Shown piece by piece: positions 1 through 11,460 of a stretch of DNA of 64,000 nucleotides. Position numbers and translations under genes: made by a program. The DNA is from Lepas anatifera. Its lineage: Eukaryota > Arthropoda > Thecostraca > Lepadidae. Numbering within the stretch: the first letter of the stretch is position 1; each line of letters begins with the position of its first letter. Below the pieces are notes generated by a model. It did no database searches. It had not been told where the DNA came from and saw nothing but the letters and a program-made list of their open reading frames with translations. Location of the stretch: positions 248,001 through 312,000 of the forward strand of contig JAOTON010001702.1 of the NCBI GenBank assembly GCA_034440635.1, given 5' to 3'.

Positions 1-186
1 AAGACCTAGCATCAATGCTCAAGGTGGTCAATATCACTCCTGTCACACAAAGTCGACATTTTGTGCTACCAGTAAATATACCCGAAATGAAATAAAACTT
101 TACAAAATGTATTTTACATGAGAGGTAACCGGGGCGTCATGTGCTGGAAAGTTTATCACCACTTTGAATTTTCTGGGACACCCTAA

Positions 187-759
187 GGGACATTTTGTCT
201 ATATGTAACTCAGCTGCAGGAAACTGTGGAAAACACGGAACAATCCACCAAGGACGCCAGTGTAACATCCCATCAGCAGAGTAAGATTTTACATGATTCT
301 AAGCTAGTGGAAACAGTCTTTGAAGTCGGGGATCGGGTCTGGCTTCGACGACAGGCGTACAAGAAGGGTGAGTCTCCCAAACTTGCGTGGCGGTGGGAAG
401 GGCCCTTTAGAATTCTCGAAAAAAGACGAGGGCGGACCTACAAAATTGGTACGGACGGAATAGGAGGAGGTGGATCAAAGATCGTCCATCACAACAGACT
501 GAAACTGTGTGTGTCCACACCCACAGTGCCGCAGAGGCATTCTGGGCCGGAAAGGTCCAAGGAGACGACCCTCCCTGTGAGGATTCCAGACTTGAATCCT
601 CCCATACCTGGGCACCCGGGCGCTCCCCTGATAGTACCGCAGCGACCCTCTGACCCGGAGAGGGCAAGTGAAATGAGTAGTCCTCGGGAAAGTCCCGACT
701 TGACTCCTCCTCGCGACACTGGTTCTATTCTGGCACAGCCCGACTTTACTCCTCCGTGA
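187..759 (+). pseudogene. Ty3/gypsy LTR retrotransposon, C-terminal end of integrase
   Basis: This is the 3' end of a gypsy-type pol gene. The reading frame is open from 187, just after a TAA, so the upstream integrase core is missing or out of frame and any start codon here is not meaningful. Residues after about 45 match the C-terminal integrase module of Metaviridae: a phenylalanine-led GDRVWL motif, a short spacer, then KLAWRWEGPFRIL, and a closing VHHNRLKL. This module binds DNA next to the catalytic core. The last ~80 residues are proline-rich, with two similar stretches around VPQR and PDL(N/T)PP, as in some gypsy tails. Sequence 1-186 shows no integrase. The copy is a 5'-broken remnant. 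Family assignment is secure; the clade is not. Confidence 0.8.
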
Positions 760-1380
760 AACGCAAACTTACATCTGACGCCGCGTGCAGGTCAGCGCGT
801 TCCCCCGATCAGACTGACGGGCAGACTGGCTGACAATGACGTGCGGTCTGACTGTCCGACGCCGAACGGACTGACTGGTGGCGGTCCGCGCGACAGCTTT
901 CGTGAATCCGTGACTCCGGAACCGTGTGGGTCAGTTTGGGACAGTCAGAGACAGCGGGAGTGTTCAGCGGCGGTCAGGGAGAGTGAGAAGACCGCCGGAT
1001 AGATTTGGTGATTACGTATCACATTGAAATGTCAGGAACTGCGGCAAATTTGTGTATTGTGTACCTACTGATTTTGTGCATACTTGCTGGCCAATTTTTG
1101 TGTTCTGATCACCGTGTATTGACCACTGTGTGCGTGAATTGCTCTTTTTGACTGCCCACAAGTTTCACATTGGATTGGCTGTAATGGCGACAGAAGTATG
1201 CATACTGATTTTGTACCCACTAAATGGTCCATTTGATTCGGGTTCCGACCACTACCTGGAATGGTCATTACTTGCACTCAATTCATGCGTGTTCGGATTT
1301 TGGATGCTTTAATTTGAAATGTTTTCGTAGGGCGGTGTCTGTGTCTGTTGACTTTTGACGGGTCGTCAACTGATATACCG
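760..1380. other. Non-coding spacer between gypsy pol and its 3' LTR
   Basis: After the pol stop codon I see no envelope-like or other coding sequence. The first ~250 bases are rich in CTGAC/GACGG words; the rest is unremarkable. Its position between the integrase end and the purine tract at 1381 suggests the element's 3' untranslated region. Confidence 0.45.
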
Positions 1381-1551
1381 GGGAGAAGTGTAACCCGTTG
1401 TTACTGTGGCATGTGCCGGTCACGTGGTTTGCCCTGCCCCGGGCAGTGACCGGCCAGCCGGCCGCCGCGCTTGATTGGTGGGGGTCGGCAGTGGAGCCAT
1501 GGACCTGACGGAATAGACATCGCTCTCTCGAACATGCGTGTTCATTGGAAC
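1381..1551 (+). repeat. Polypurine tract and start of a putative gypsy 3' LTR
   Basis: GGGGAGAAG at 1381-1389 is a plausible polypurine tract (the primer for plus-strand synthesis). It is followed at once by TGTAACCCGTTGTTAC, a typical LTR start with TG. The distance from the integrase end is reasonable. I cannot find the LTR end: an AGGTCA-type element takes over at about 1552, and no second LTR is present to compare. Confidence 0.5.
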
Positions 1552-2051
1552 GGCTAACAGCCCAAGCCTGAAAACCTGCTTAAGTAGCCCCAAATGACCT
1601 CTCAGAGGTCACATATAAAACATTGCAACATGCACCTAGAAAGGGGCCCAGGATACTACAATTTTGGAATATGAAGGTGTTCTCAGCTGTATCTAAAATA
1701 CAGCCCAATTCCTATTTTCCCATGCATTTGCAATGGAGAGGCCATGATCTGCATCTGACCCTAGGTCATCGATAACGAATACATCGGAATATATTTTGTA
1801 GCGCTGAGTGGGCCCATTATGTGGAGTTCCAATTGGACAGATTAACTCTGCTTTTACTTCTGCTATCTTAAACTTTTTTAGGTGAGGTCACTTGATCTGT
1901 ACTTCTGACCTGACCTGAGATGATCCGACCTTAAAATTCAAGGAAAGTTGCAGAAACGATCAAGGATAAGGTGTATCAAGTACGGCAGCGCTTCGCGCCG
2001 CAGTTTTTGGTGGTAAAAACCCGAGGGGGTGTTCAAACAAGGTGTATCAAA
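1552..2051. mobile_element. Half copy of the AGGTCA-rich element family (25.1-26.1 kb subfamily)
   Basis: The sequence runs parallel to 25586-26070: shared words include TTAAGTAG, CTCTCAGAGGTCACA, CAATGGAGAGG, GGTCATCGATA, GACCTGACCTGAGATGA, and the end GAGGGGGTGTTCAAAC. The left terminus is missing, so this is a truncated non-autonomous DNA element. The right end carries an extra GGTGTATCAAACACC hairpin. There is no coding capacity. Confidence 0.65.
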
Positions 2052-2440
2052 CACCCCCTCGCCAAATCAAACTCAGTGTATAAATTAAAATTCCGTGCAT
2101 TAATTAAAACTCTGCTTGTGAAATAAAACTATGTGTATAAACTATAACTGCAATGAAGGGCACAAAAAGGTAAAGAACAGTGCAGTTAAGAATTGAAATG
2201 AGCTAAAAGAGCCAGGAAAAGGAAAAACACGACATTTCGGTCCTGGACCAAAACGTCGTGTTTTATCTTTCCTGACTCTTTTAGTTCATTTGCATTCTTA
2301 TCTGCACCATGTTTAGCTTTTACGTGTCCTCCATTGCAGTTTTAGTTTATAAAAGGAGTTTTAGTTCACACACAAAGTTTTAGTTCATGCGCGGAAGTTT
2401 AGTTTCTACACTGGGTTTTATTCTTTTGACAAGCGATTTG
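2052..2440. repeat. Imperfect ~190-bp inverted repeat (fold-back)
   Basis: The left arm (about 2052-2237) and the right arm (about 2255-2440) are reverse complements with scattered mismatches. Matching blocks include AACTCAGTGTATAAA with the complement of 2406-2420, AACTGCAATG, AGCTAAAAGAG and AAAACACGAC. The centre holds GGTCC/GGACC next to a GAAA on the minus strand, recalling the PLE hairpins elsewhere in the window. Each arm also contains ~22-bp direct repeats built on a T/A-rich word ending AAAACT. Confidence 0.7.
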
Positions 2441-3594
2441 GTTCATTTTTAGGTGACCACGTCTCATCTGTGCCATTGTACCCATTTATGCCCTTTTGGT
2501 TTTTTTCTTTTGCTCTATTAATGCAGTAAACTGGAGAGTAAGTTTGCTGCGCCATCGTCGTGCAGTGGAAGAATTTGATAGAATTCGCCGAATTCTTCTG
2601 TTATATCTGCCTTTCTTTAATATTACAATTAAGGTTTAATTTCATTAGGTAATAAATATCGTAGCAGATAACGTTCTACCAAAGTATTGGCTAAAACTCC
2701 GTAATATCGTAGTACACAAATACAGTAACGTAATTTCGTAGCGAGGTTTTGACCCAAAACGCACTGTTGCGTAACATGATTCTGTACCGGAGCGTAGCGT
2801 GGGCCATCTCTGGCTATATTTATCACCAGATCAATAGTTCAAACACGCACTCCAGATTTCCATCAGGGGTCGAAAAAGTTGTCGTTTTGCCATTCTAAAT
2901 GGTGACAGCTGGAGTTCCACCGGGTGAAAAAAGTTACGAGTCGATTTACAAAAATGGCACATCTAATTCTCATACACTGCAAAATCTGGATTGACTTGAT
3001 TGGCCCATTTTAACCGTCTACGCAATAAGCTTTGTTCGACTAACCGTATCTGGTAAATGCGGTGAATTATTCGAACCATATTCCATCCTGGGGTGGGAAA
3101 AAGTTCAGGCCCTCGCCTATCTCTCAACATGGGCTGGTGACACGACTGGTGATAAAGTGCCATTGTCACCATTGCCCCCAGGCTATGTCACCGGCCGTAT
3201 TCACTTCTCCTTCCGTGGTAGAACACATCACTGCTATAATCAGCTGAGCGGCTCGGCCTTGACCGCACTGCGCCAGCCGCCGCATTAGGCGCTGTAAATA
3301 TTTATTTATACATTATGCGCTGTAAAAATATAGAGAGCGCTGTATACATTATATACCTTAGGCGCTGTAAAAATATAGAGAGCGGAAAGGCAGGGAAGAG
3401 GAAGGAAAATATCGGTTTCTATCTTTCTTCCACATGTGGTGGCAAGGTGGCGAGAGTATAGGTGTTGATCAGTCAGGTATTTTGGTACTAAGTATGATAT
3501 AGAAATACTGCTTAAACCTAATATAAGTGCTGCAGTGAAGGCAGACTTTTTGCCGCTGTACTTACTGGTATGCCGAGTCGGGGACACAAGTGGG
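2441..3594. other. Unassigned, A+T-rich sequence
   Basis: I recognise no gene, RNA or element end here. A short tandem duplication around 3290-3380 repeats GGCGCTGTAAA(T/A)ATA and AGAGCG. The short open frames have no family resemblance. Confidence 0.4.
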
Positions 3595-5564
3595 GCACTT
3601 GTAACTGGGTACCTAGGTACCTATCTCTCTAAGCCCGTGCGTGGAATTCTTGGGGTCGGATCCCTCATTGGCGGAACCAGGAGCAACTTTTGGAGGAACG
3701 AAATCAATGTTTTGAGGGGGCTCCATCAAGAAATTCTGAAAATATAGTATTTTAAAAGGGCCTAAATTTGGATCTTTCGGTAGGCAAAAGACATTATTTT
3801 AGGCTTTGGTGGGGGCAACAGCCTCTTTGGCCCCCCTTGGATCAACCCTCGGACCCCCTGAATTTGGGTCTCCCATAAACTTTATATAGGGCTTGTTGTG
3901 CTGCGCCAGCATCAACTCACAGATACCTTCAGGCCTGCCTCATGCAGTGCCTATTTGAAGCAAAAAATGTGTTTTGTTTCATCTTTGGAGTGTGTTGGGC
4001 ATCAATTCTAGATTTAATAACTGCAAAACATCCCACTTCTAGTCTGCAAAAAGTTGTGGATTGCCACAATGACAAGAATAAGAAGTTGTAGTTTTAGTTG
4101 TTTTAGGGAGTCAAGACCAGTATGGGGCAGTCTATGGGGAAGAACAGTAGGTAAGCAGATTTTGTCAGGTTTCAACATCTTATTAGACTGGTTGTTAGGC
4201 ATAGTGAGCAGTTTTAGTACCTGCTTAGCCCATGCCTATATGATGAATCATGTGAAGCATTGATGTTCATATATGGATTCAGACCTACCATCTTGAGATA
4301 GTTTTTTCAGTCTGTGGGGCACCACTAGCACACTCTGGGTGGTGAGCGCCACCACAAACTCATGCAAGCATCACAAATATAAAATCATTTAAATGTGACA
4401 ATAATGATTTTGAGGTATTTCCATGGTAAAGGTATGTGCATGGAAATATTTGTGCCATGAGTGTAAAATTTCAGTAGTCTTAAGAAGCCTGCCAACTTTT
4501 TCAGATTGGGGTCAGCAAAACAAATTGCAGGGCACAAACATACTTGGGAAGGGGGGCAGAACTTGTAGTGCTGGGCCAAGCAGGGATGAACCACCAGATG
4601 TATATTTTAACATGGTGGATAGGTGAAGTATCTTGGTGGTTGTGGGCATTTGAGGACAGAATGTGTGATTTTTTGTGGCTTTTCATTTGCAGGTAAACAG
4701 CAAATGTGTAATACTCCATATAGAAAAAGAAGCAAGGAGTGCCACTGCTTCAGTTTTAAAAAGCATTTGCCTCTTCAATGTCCCTTGGCTAGATAATGCT
4801 GGTGAATAAAAAATAATAGAAGTCTGGTTTGAAGAAGTGTTTTGGGAGATTAAACAATGATTAACATGATGTGCTTTTCTCTAGCACTGATGTAAAATGT
4901 TTCACAAATGTGAATAAAATATTCAATAAAATGTTTAAAGCCAACATAATGGTAACTGTTGCAAGTTTTGCTGTGTTCAATGACCAACACCTTGCAAAAT
5001 GTATCTTGATATTAGTATTTATATTATTTTAAGCATTTAGAAAGAGAAAATTTATCTTGGCTGGCGAAGGGTAGGGACCTAAAAATGTTTAAAAAATCAA
5101 AGAGCTGCCAAAACAAAATTTTATCTAGACAAGCCATGTTCTTTCTGCCTGTGACATACACAGACATGATTGCATGGAACTGTAGTGCATTCAACAGATC
5201 ATAAGTTAAAACAGAGTCAGTGTAACTGGCTGATAAATGACCAAAAAATATTTTCATTCAGCATGACTTTACAATCATGCAACAAATCCTCTTAATGTGG
5301 TTCCTGCCTTGTCTGCGAAGCATTGTAGGTGTTATTAGTTTTTGCTGAAGCATCAGGTGTATATGTTTGGAATGGGCTTTAGGCATTTGGGACTGTGGGA
5401 TAGAGCATTGGGGAAGTCACTTAAACTTTATCAAATACAGGCAAATTTGTACTTCTACTTCTACCGTATATTGACCACAATCATCGAGTTGATTATTTTG
5501 TCAATTGAAGTGCTGTAGCTCGTGTCTCGCAAAACCAAAAGAACAAACAATAATCACACAAGAG

Positions 5565-6110
5565 TTACAAGAGAGAAATCAAAGAATCAGGATCCAAAGA
5601 TTCTTCTGGCGGTAGATTCCAGTCCCTGATGGTCTTTGGAAGGAATGAGTGCAGACGGTAATCGGTCCTGCACTGCGGTATGACAAACTGCTGGTGGTGC
5701 CCTCGTCTTGCCCGCTCAGGGAGCGGTGTTAGCTTTTCTCTTAGCTCATCTGCTTCTACGTTGCCATTGGCGATCTTTCGAAGCATTGTTAGGCGTGCCG
5801 CCTTCCGTCGCTGCTCAAGCAGTGGCCATTTGAGCTGACTTAGCATGACGGAGACACTAGAGGTGCGTTTGTAGTCCCTCATCACGAACCGCGCAGCTCT
5901 GCGTTGAATTGCTTCGATTCTGTTGATATCATTTTGATGATGAGGATCCCACATGGAGCTAGCATATTCCAAGCAAGGGCGCACATATGCTTTGTATGCG
6001 GTTTCCTTTACCTTTCGTGAGCTGATTTTCAAATTCCTCCTCAGGAAACCTAATGTCTTGTTAGCTTTTGAACAGACATTCTCGATGTGCAGTTTCAGGT
6101 AAGACGTGTT
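5565..6110 (-). pseudogene. CR1/L2-like LINE, C-terminal part of the reverse transcriptase ORF
   Basis: On the minus strand the frame reads NVCSKANKTLGFLRRNLK, then AYKAYVRPCLEYASSMWDPH, then an IQRRAARFV block, and ends near KTIRDWNLPPE. This is the typical carboxy-terminal domain that follows the RT palm in CR1, L2 and related LINEs. All RT catalytic motifs are absent, so this is a 5'-truncated insertion. The frame stays open for at least 170 codons, so it is fairly young. Comparison with the empty site in the second large-repeat copy places the insertion at about 5437-6116. About 120 bases of 3' tail follow the stop codon. Confidence 0.85.
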
Positions 6111-6629
6111 TTTTTTAAGAAAACTGTCTAGATAGAAATATGAAGGGAATATTCATGATTGGATGGAAAGTAAGCTCACCCACATATCTGGCTCAATTGA
6201 GGTGAATTGTGCAGGATGCAAAACTGAATACATGCTTTTGCATATTTTTTGCACTCTTAAGCTCTTGCGCATATTGGGAATGGTCAGGTATAATGTTATC
6301 CCTTAGTCTGCTATCGCACAATCTTTCACATGTAGAACTATTTTATTTTAGCGAAAAATTATGTTTTGCCTGGTGCCGATTGTGCTGGCCCTCATTTGGC
6401 ACTCTTTGTACGCTGAGATGTTTTGGGACTTCTTGCTCTATTTTTTATGCCACGGCTATTTTAAAACTGACTTTAAAAGCTCTGAAAGTATGGAGTAAGT
6501 TTTGAGAAAGAGGATACAAAACGCTGTCAATTCAGTTACATAATCCCTTTCCTCTGCGATGCCGACAACTAGAGAACATGGTTGGATACTTGGGGCCTGC
6601 TTTGGTTTGATACAGGTGGGGCTGGGGCA

Positions 6630-7500
6630 ATGGCGTAGCCTAGGGGGGCCGTGGACTCCTCTTGGGCTTACTGTTCACTGTAAAGCAGGAATATGGGTGT
6701 TGGTGCTCCCCCCCCAGCTTGGTCTCGGGGACCCCGATTATCAGTCTTGGAGGGCCACAGAGAATCGCTCTCGGGGACCTCTGAGTATCTGTCTTTTGGG
6801 TTCCCGAACATTCATGTGGCTCCGAGGACCCTTCTCGGGGCCCCCGATCATTTGGCCTTTGGGAATCAGCCTCGGGAGCCCCTAAACATTGGTCTCGAAC
6901 ATCACTCCCGGGGGCCAGGGACATTGGTCTTGGGGGCCCCGAATATCGGTCTTGGAAGCTCCCGAATATCATCCTTGGGGGCCCCGAGACCACTGCTCGG
7001 GAAGATCGGAAGGTCTCGGAAAAAATGCTCGGGTAGATGTGCCTGTGTTCAGAATATGATGTTTACTGAGGTGGATTTCCCGGGATTGATAAAGGTATAC
7101 ATTTTAGGGGCATCGAACATCGGTCTTGGGGTCCCCGAGCATTGCTCTTGACTCGGAGACCGTGATCATCGGTCTCCTGGACACCCCCACACTCAACATC
7201 ATTCTTGGAGGCTCCCGAGCATCACTGGATCCCTCTGAGCTTGGTCTTGGAATCCCTCGAGAATCCGTCTCGGGGTCCCCGAAAGTTCTGAACATCGCTC
7301 TGGGGGGCGAGAGTGGCGAGACCAGGTTTTGGGGGTCCCGGAGCGATTCTCGGGGCAGCGAGGCAGATATTTTGGGCCCCCAAAGCGATGCTCGTGGGGT
7401 CCGAGACCGATGTTCGGGGGCCACCGAGACGGATTCCCGGGGTTCCCGGAGGTCAAGTTTGGGGGCCCCGAGACCAATGCGTACGCTTTCAGGAACAAGG
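6630..7500. repeat. Irregular CTCGGGG/CCCCGA minisatellite
   Basis: A degenerate tandem array with a ~25-35 bp unit built around GGGGCCCCGA and ATCGGTCTTGG. It belongs to the large repeat and recurs at 45893-46790. It starts after CAATGGCGTAGCC, which resembles the hAT-like termini found elsewhere in this window. Long open frames on both strands are by-products of the GC-rich repeat and are not genes. Confidence 0.75.
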
Positions 7501-7752
7501 TCAGCTCAAAGCAAGTGAAGTGCTCGTTCAGTGAGCAAGTCAGTTCGAGCATCGCGCTCAGAAGCCATCGTGAATCGGTCTCATGGACTCCTGAACACTG
7601 ATCCCGAGCAATGCTCTCGTTGTGTCTCCCGAAACTGCTGCACGAGAGCAAGCTGGGGGGGATCTGAGAGATGTTTATGAACATCAAGTGTGCAGCAGTC
7701 TCGAATTTGTTTGTTTTATAATGTCGTGACTGTATGAACTTTAAAATATCAC

Positions 7753-8518
7753 AATCATATATTGCGTGATAATATCTTTCTTCACGGCAAATATTCAGCG
7801 GTAACACTTAACTGCTACCCTCTCGCTGCGAGTTTCTTTATCTATAATTTTCTAAGAATAATCACTGAAGTGACATTGGAATATTTCGCTGCTCAGCAGG
7901 AACAAGTGCGTGTGGTGAGTGGTGAGAGCCATTTGCTGGATGATTCTCCACCAGCAATTCCTTCCTCATCTGATCCCGTCCGTCCAGAGCGGTGAGCTTT
8001 TCTCCTTCCTTCCTTCCATGACATGTTCGTAAGATATCCAGATATCACAATTCTTTTTAAATATTAATAAAGTGCGCCTTTTCCAATCCTTAAAAGGAAA
8101 ATCCTGGGTGAAGTTCACTGTGCTTATTGGAACAAATATTTACTCATTAACAGGTGGGTATGAAGGGAGGCATTAAGCTATAAAGGGTCCATTCTGGAAG
8201 GTTAGGCTCCAAGCCAAATCCTGGTCGCGCCACCTGCCTCCGCCGTGAGGGGTCCGTCGGAGTTGGCTGCGGGCATGCTGGGATCGTGCGAGCCACAGCG
8301 CGCAGCCCCCTATCGATGATGTCGACAGTGGCCGCGGGGAGCCATACTGCAGCTGCGAACTCTGTCACTTCGCGGTTGTAGCCATTAGCGACTGGCCGCA
8401 GCTTTAGCTTCCGCTTACCCTAGGATCTTTCGGTCAGCTGTGTAGCTGCGTTACCCCTGGCTTGACATTCGTGCATGAACGATCAAATGCAATTTATCCT
8501 ATGTATGGTCCTGATTGC
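7753..8518. other. Unassigned sequence
   Basis: No gene or element end is recognised. CT-rich stretches and a GC-rich patch at 8220-8400 are the only visible features. Confidence 0.35.
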
Positions 8519-9300
8519 CAGGGGCGTATCCAAAGGGGGAGCGATCGGCCCCACCCCCTTGGGCTGACCTTAAGCACTGGAAAGAAACGCCTCCCGCCGC
8601 AGCCGCTGGGCCACCGCAGGGGGAGCCCTGCGGCTTTAGCTAGGCCCCGCAGGCTTCCAAATCAGGGGGAAATAAAAGTCGATTTACGCCGAGAAATCAC
8701 AGCGTAAAATTTGAAAGCTCCGGCCATATGGGTAAATTTCCCACTCCGGAATACATACGCAAAGATGCGTACAGAACAGAGCGGTGACGTCGTCGTCAAA
8801 ACACACAGGACGAACCAGTCGAGGCCCTCCACGTTTCCCCTACACTTTTGGGTATAAAGTGTGCAAAAATTCGTAACGTAAGATGGGACTACTTTGAAAT
8901 CGTGGAAAACTTCCAACAGTGTTAAGGATTGATAAAAATGTTCTTTGATTCGAAAATTTTTCTGTGGAAAGTGTTGCAGAATTATCAAGGAAAAAATATA
9001 TATAAAGGAAGCGTATTTATTTGGTATTTACAAAAAAATTCCATGGATTTCTAACGCTGCATTAATATTCTAGTATGGCGCACGGCGAAAATTTGATAAT
9101 TGTCTGAAAGTCCACTGTGTAAGAATCCTCACCCAAGTATTATCTTACCCCTGTTCCAAATGTCACCCGAATTCAGGTCTAGGGGCGCATTTTAATGTAT
9201 TTCGGGGCCTATGAAATCGATCTCAGGGCTCCCAATGGTTGTCGTTTTGGATCTCCGAGGGCTGCTGTCGCACCCCCCCCCCGCCCCCCTAATGCTGGTT
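8519..9300 (+). mobile_element. hAT-like element, left end, interrupted by a smaller hAT-like element
   Basis: It begins with CAGGGGCGTATCCAAAGGGG, the same type of terminus as 24967 and 37104. The first ~140 bases match 37104-37255 well (GACCTTAAGCACTGGAAAGAAACGC is shared by both, in part). The match resumes after the nested element at 9162 (CACCCGAA, GGTCTAG). I could not find the right terminus, so the extent is uncertain. No coding capacity is seen. Confidence 0.6.
8663..9153. mobile_element. 491-bp non-autonomous hAT-like element with perfect 8-bp duplication
   Basis: It starts CAGGGGGAAA and ends TTACCCCTG, so the inverted termini share CAGGGG. The 8 bases TTCCAAAT occur directly before (8655-8662) and directly after (9154-9161). 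Removing the element rejoins sequence that matches the uninterrupted relative at 37104 onward, which has CTTCCAAAT at the corresponding site. This independently confirms the insertion. There is no transposase. Confidence 0.85.
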
Positions 9301-9399
9301 TCCGAGTCTCCAGCCTTTGGCCTCGGAGGCTCCCCGAGTGTTTCTTTTTTTACTTTTAGGCTCCTGGCCTTTGCCAATATCAGAAGCTACTGCCCAATT

Positions 9400-9605
9400 C
9401 CCCGCATATGCGCAAAAATTCCTGGAATTGATGACTGTTTCCCTATGTCCCACCGTGCCGCACAAGACAGTTGGCAGTCATTGCCAGGACAAGGCTACGG
9501 TTAAGCGCGAGAGCCAACCCTGCGCCCAGCGGGTCCCGGGATTTGAACCCGAGACCCTTATCTCAGAAAGCAGGCGCGTTACCCCTGAGCTACACTGGTC
9601 TCTAC
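9400..9605 (-). repeat. tRNA-derived SINE head
   Basis: Read on the minus strand from 9605: a box-A-like TGTAGCTCAGGGGTAACGCG, then a box-B-like GGGTTCAAATCCCGGG. These are the internal RNA polymerase III promoter elements of a tRNA-derived SINE. The downstream ~130 bases are SINE body of unknown extent. The fold is not that of a complete functional tRNA. Confidence 0.6.
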
Positions 9606-10015
9606 ACTGGGCCCCTGAAAAGCTTCTGGGCCTCCTTTGGTTCACTTGGAACCTCTGAGTCTGCGACGGGGGCCCTCACAATTATCCCAGGCCCACTGCT
9701 GCCGAAGTCGGGCCCCTATTCTCAACAGTTGCAGATAATTTCCCGGTTTTCCACTCGGGCTCCCTGTGGTAGAAGCCGGGCCCCCAGCGGTTGAGCTGAG
9801 CCTCCTGTGGCTATCCGGGCAGCCTGACATGCTTCAGGGCGCCCTTTAGTCCAATTGGAACATCTGAGTCTGCGACCGGGCTCCTCCGAATTATCCCCCG
9901 CCCACTGCTGCCGAAGCCGGGCCCTATTATCCGCAGATGCAGATAATTCCCCTGTTATCTACCCGGGCCCTCAGTGGGTCCAGCCGGACCCTTTGCGGTT
10001 CACCCGGACCTCCTG
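9606..10015 (+). repeat. Two tandem units of ~209 bp
   Basis: The block TTGGAAC(C/A)TCTGAGTCTGCGAC occurs at about 9646 and 9855. Both copies continue in step through ATTATCCC, CCCACTGCTGCCGAAG, GGGCCC, GCAGATAATT and ACTCGGGC or ACCCGGGC. The sequence is GC-rich and non-coding. Confidence 0.75.
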
Positions 10016-10264
10016 TGACTGCAACCACTAGAAACACTATTCATTAGGGACACATCACCTGTAATCAACATACATACCAAACAGCTCACACAGCTCCCGC
10101 TCTAGGATAGAAGTATCCTGTTTTAGTGTGCTTACTTGTGTGTTTTTGTGATAGGTGTTGTGTTGACTTGCCTTTAGTATACTGAGGCTACGTTTTGTCG
10201 CAACGAAGGTTTAGAACTGCATATATTTTTTAATTTTTGTTCAAGTTGTTCCTAGTACGACTGG

Positions 10265-10580
10265 TGGAGTCGGAGTCTCACTAAAGTCATCAAGGGACTT
10301 GTCACGGAGACCCCGACCCCACCACCCGAACGAGCAACTCCCTCAATGGAAGGTTAATTTAGAAGCCAAAGTTTAACGTCCCACAAAGCACAGGGACGGC
10401 CGCCCCGCTCAGGTCACCCTCTCACCAGTCAGTTGCCAGCCGACCTGTACGTCGGGTAAACTATTGAGCGCCGGAGCGTCTCAGGGGAACCGATCCCAAG
10501 CCTGGGCATGCCCTGCCACTGCATGCTTCTGAGCAGCGGGCCGGAGCCCAACGCTCTACCAACTGAGCTACCGGGGCGGC
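10265..10580 (-). mobile_element. tRNA-derived SINE, ~315 bp, copy 1
   Basis: Read on the minus strand it starts GCCGCCCCGGTAGCTCAG, with box A (TAGCTCAGTTGGTAGAGCG) and a degenerate box B (GGGATCGGTTCCCC). The body ends in GATGACTTTAGTGAG. The whole length matches 14638-14966 on the plus strand. SINEs of this kind are transcribed by Pol III and moved by a LINE partner. The anticodon region is too diverged to name the parent tRNA. Confidence 0.8.
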
Positions 10581-10827
10581 ATATTATGTGTGTGCTCGCT
10601 GTTGAGATTAAAAAGACTAATTTGAAGTGTTACCGAGTGCCAATGCCACACCGTATGTGATCATGCTTAAAGTTAGGCGAAATATTATATCTTATGACTT
10701 TTAACACATGTCCTTTGCCTCTGTTCTCCATAAACATTCCGAAAATAATCGAAAACTGATAAGAAAACTTGAATCTACATCTAAGAAACTTTCCGCGGCA
10801 CAGCAATCAATCATATTCAATACCCAG

Positions 10828-10830
<3 letters not shown>

Positions 10831-10883
<53 letters not shown>
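10831..10883. repeat. (TA)n microsatellite
   Basis: About 26 uninterrupted AT dinucleotides. Unlike the tracts near 16.0, 18.6 and 49.5 kb, no PLE end is visible beside it. The flanks 10581-10830 and 10884-11094 show nothing recognisable. Confidence 0.95.
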
Positions 10884-10890
<7 letters not shown>

Positions 10891-11094
10891 GAAGAGCAAA
10901 AAAGCCTTAACCCCCGTTTTGGGAGGCAGACAACTTCAAGAACTCTGGTGAGTCACAAAGCTGTGCACCGGCGCTAAATTCGCTGAGGTCCGCTCAAAAT
11001 TGGATTGGATCTCCACAAATACAGGGATTGACCAAATGTCCGCTAGGATCAGTGATATGTCATGAGGTCATGGCAGGTCAATCAGTGATATGTC

Positions 11095-11460
11095 ATGAAT
11101 ATGCCTGTCTCCTACACTCGCCTTTCTCTCCTGCATCCGCCTCTATCTCCTGCATGCGCGTATGTCTCTATCTCCTGCATCCGCGTATGTCGCCTGCATC
11201 CGCCTTTGTCTCCTGCATCCGCCTCTGCCTCTTTATCCGCCTCTGACCTCTCCAACCGCTCTGTCCCTGCATCCGCCCTTGTTGCTCTATCCGCCTTTTT
11301 ACCCATCGTTCCGCTCTGCCCTCTGCATCCATCGTTGTCCCTGTATCCGCCTCTGCCGCCGAATTCTCACCTGTCTGTTAAAGTACCTTGGCCCGTACAC
11401 CCGCCTATGCCATCTGCATTCACCTCCGTCCTCTATCTCTGCATCCAGCTCCCTATTCAC
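11095..11460 (+). repeat. CTCCTGCATCCGCCT minisatellite
   Basis: A degenerate array with a ~19-20 bp unit, CTCCTGCATCCGCCTNTGT. The units become increasingly diverged after 11240. The open frames across it, rich in CIRLCLLHPP-like repeats, come from the tandem structure. Confidence 0.85.

Larger units (their letters stand above)
3595..7752. repeat. Large interspersed repeat, copy 1 (~3.4 kb without its LINE insertion)
   Basis: This segment is collinear with 42668-47065. Landmarks in both copies, in the same order: TACCTAGGTACCTATCTC; ATTGGCGGA(A/T)CCA; TTGTGG(A/G)TTGCCAC; TTCAGACCTACCATCTTGAGATAG; AGAAGCCTGCCAA; TTGAAGAAGTGTTTTGG or a close variant; ACTTAAACTTTATCAA; GGCTCAATTGAGG; GGGGCTGGGGCAATGGCG; and the end ATGTTTATGAACATCAAG. 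It has no coding capacity of its own. A LINE fragment interrupts copy 1 at about 5437-6116, and the same site is uninterrupted in copy 2. A small element with CATTGGCGGA(A/T)CCA at its left end lies inside both copies (about 3670-3855 here). It is either an old large non-autonomous transposon or a segmental duplication. Confidence 0.75.

Noticed and set aside
187..1551. A complete LTR retrotransposon
   Set aside because: Only the integrase C-terminus and one LTR start are present; gag, protease, RT, RNase H and the 5' LTR lie outside or are lost.
6697..7601. Long frames with repeated GAPRPM/GSPESVSG-like words
   Set aside because: They are products of the CTCGGGG minisatellite and recur in different frames in the second copy.
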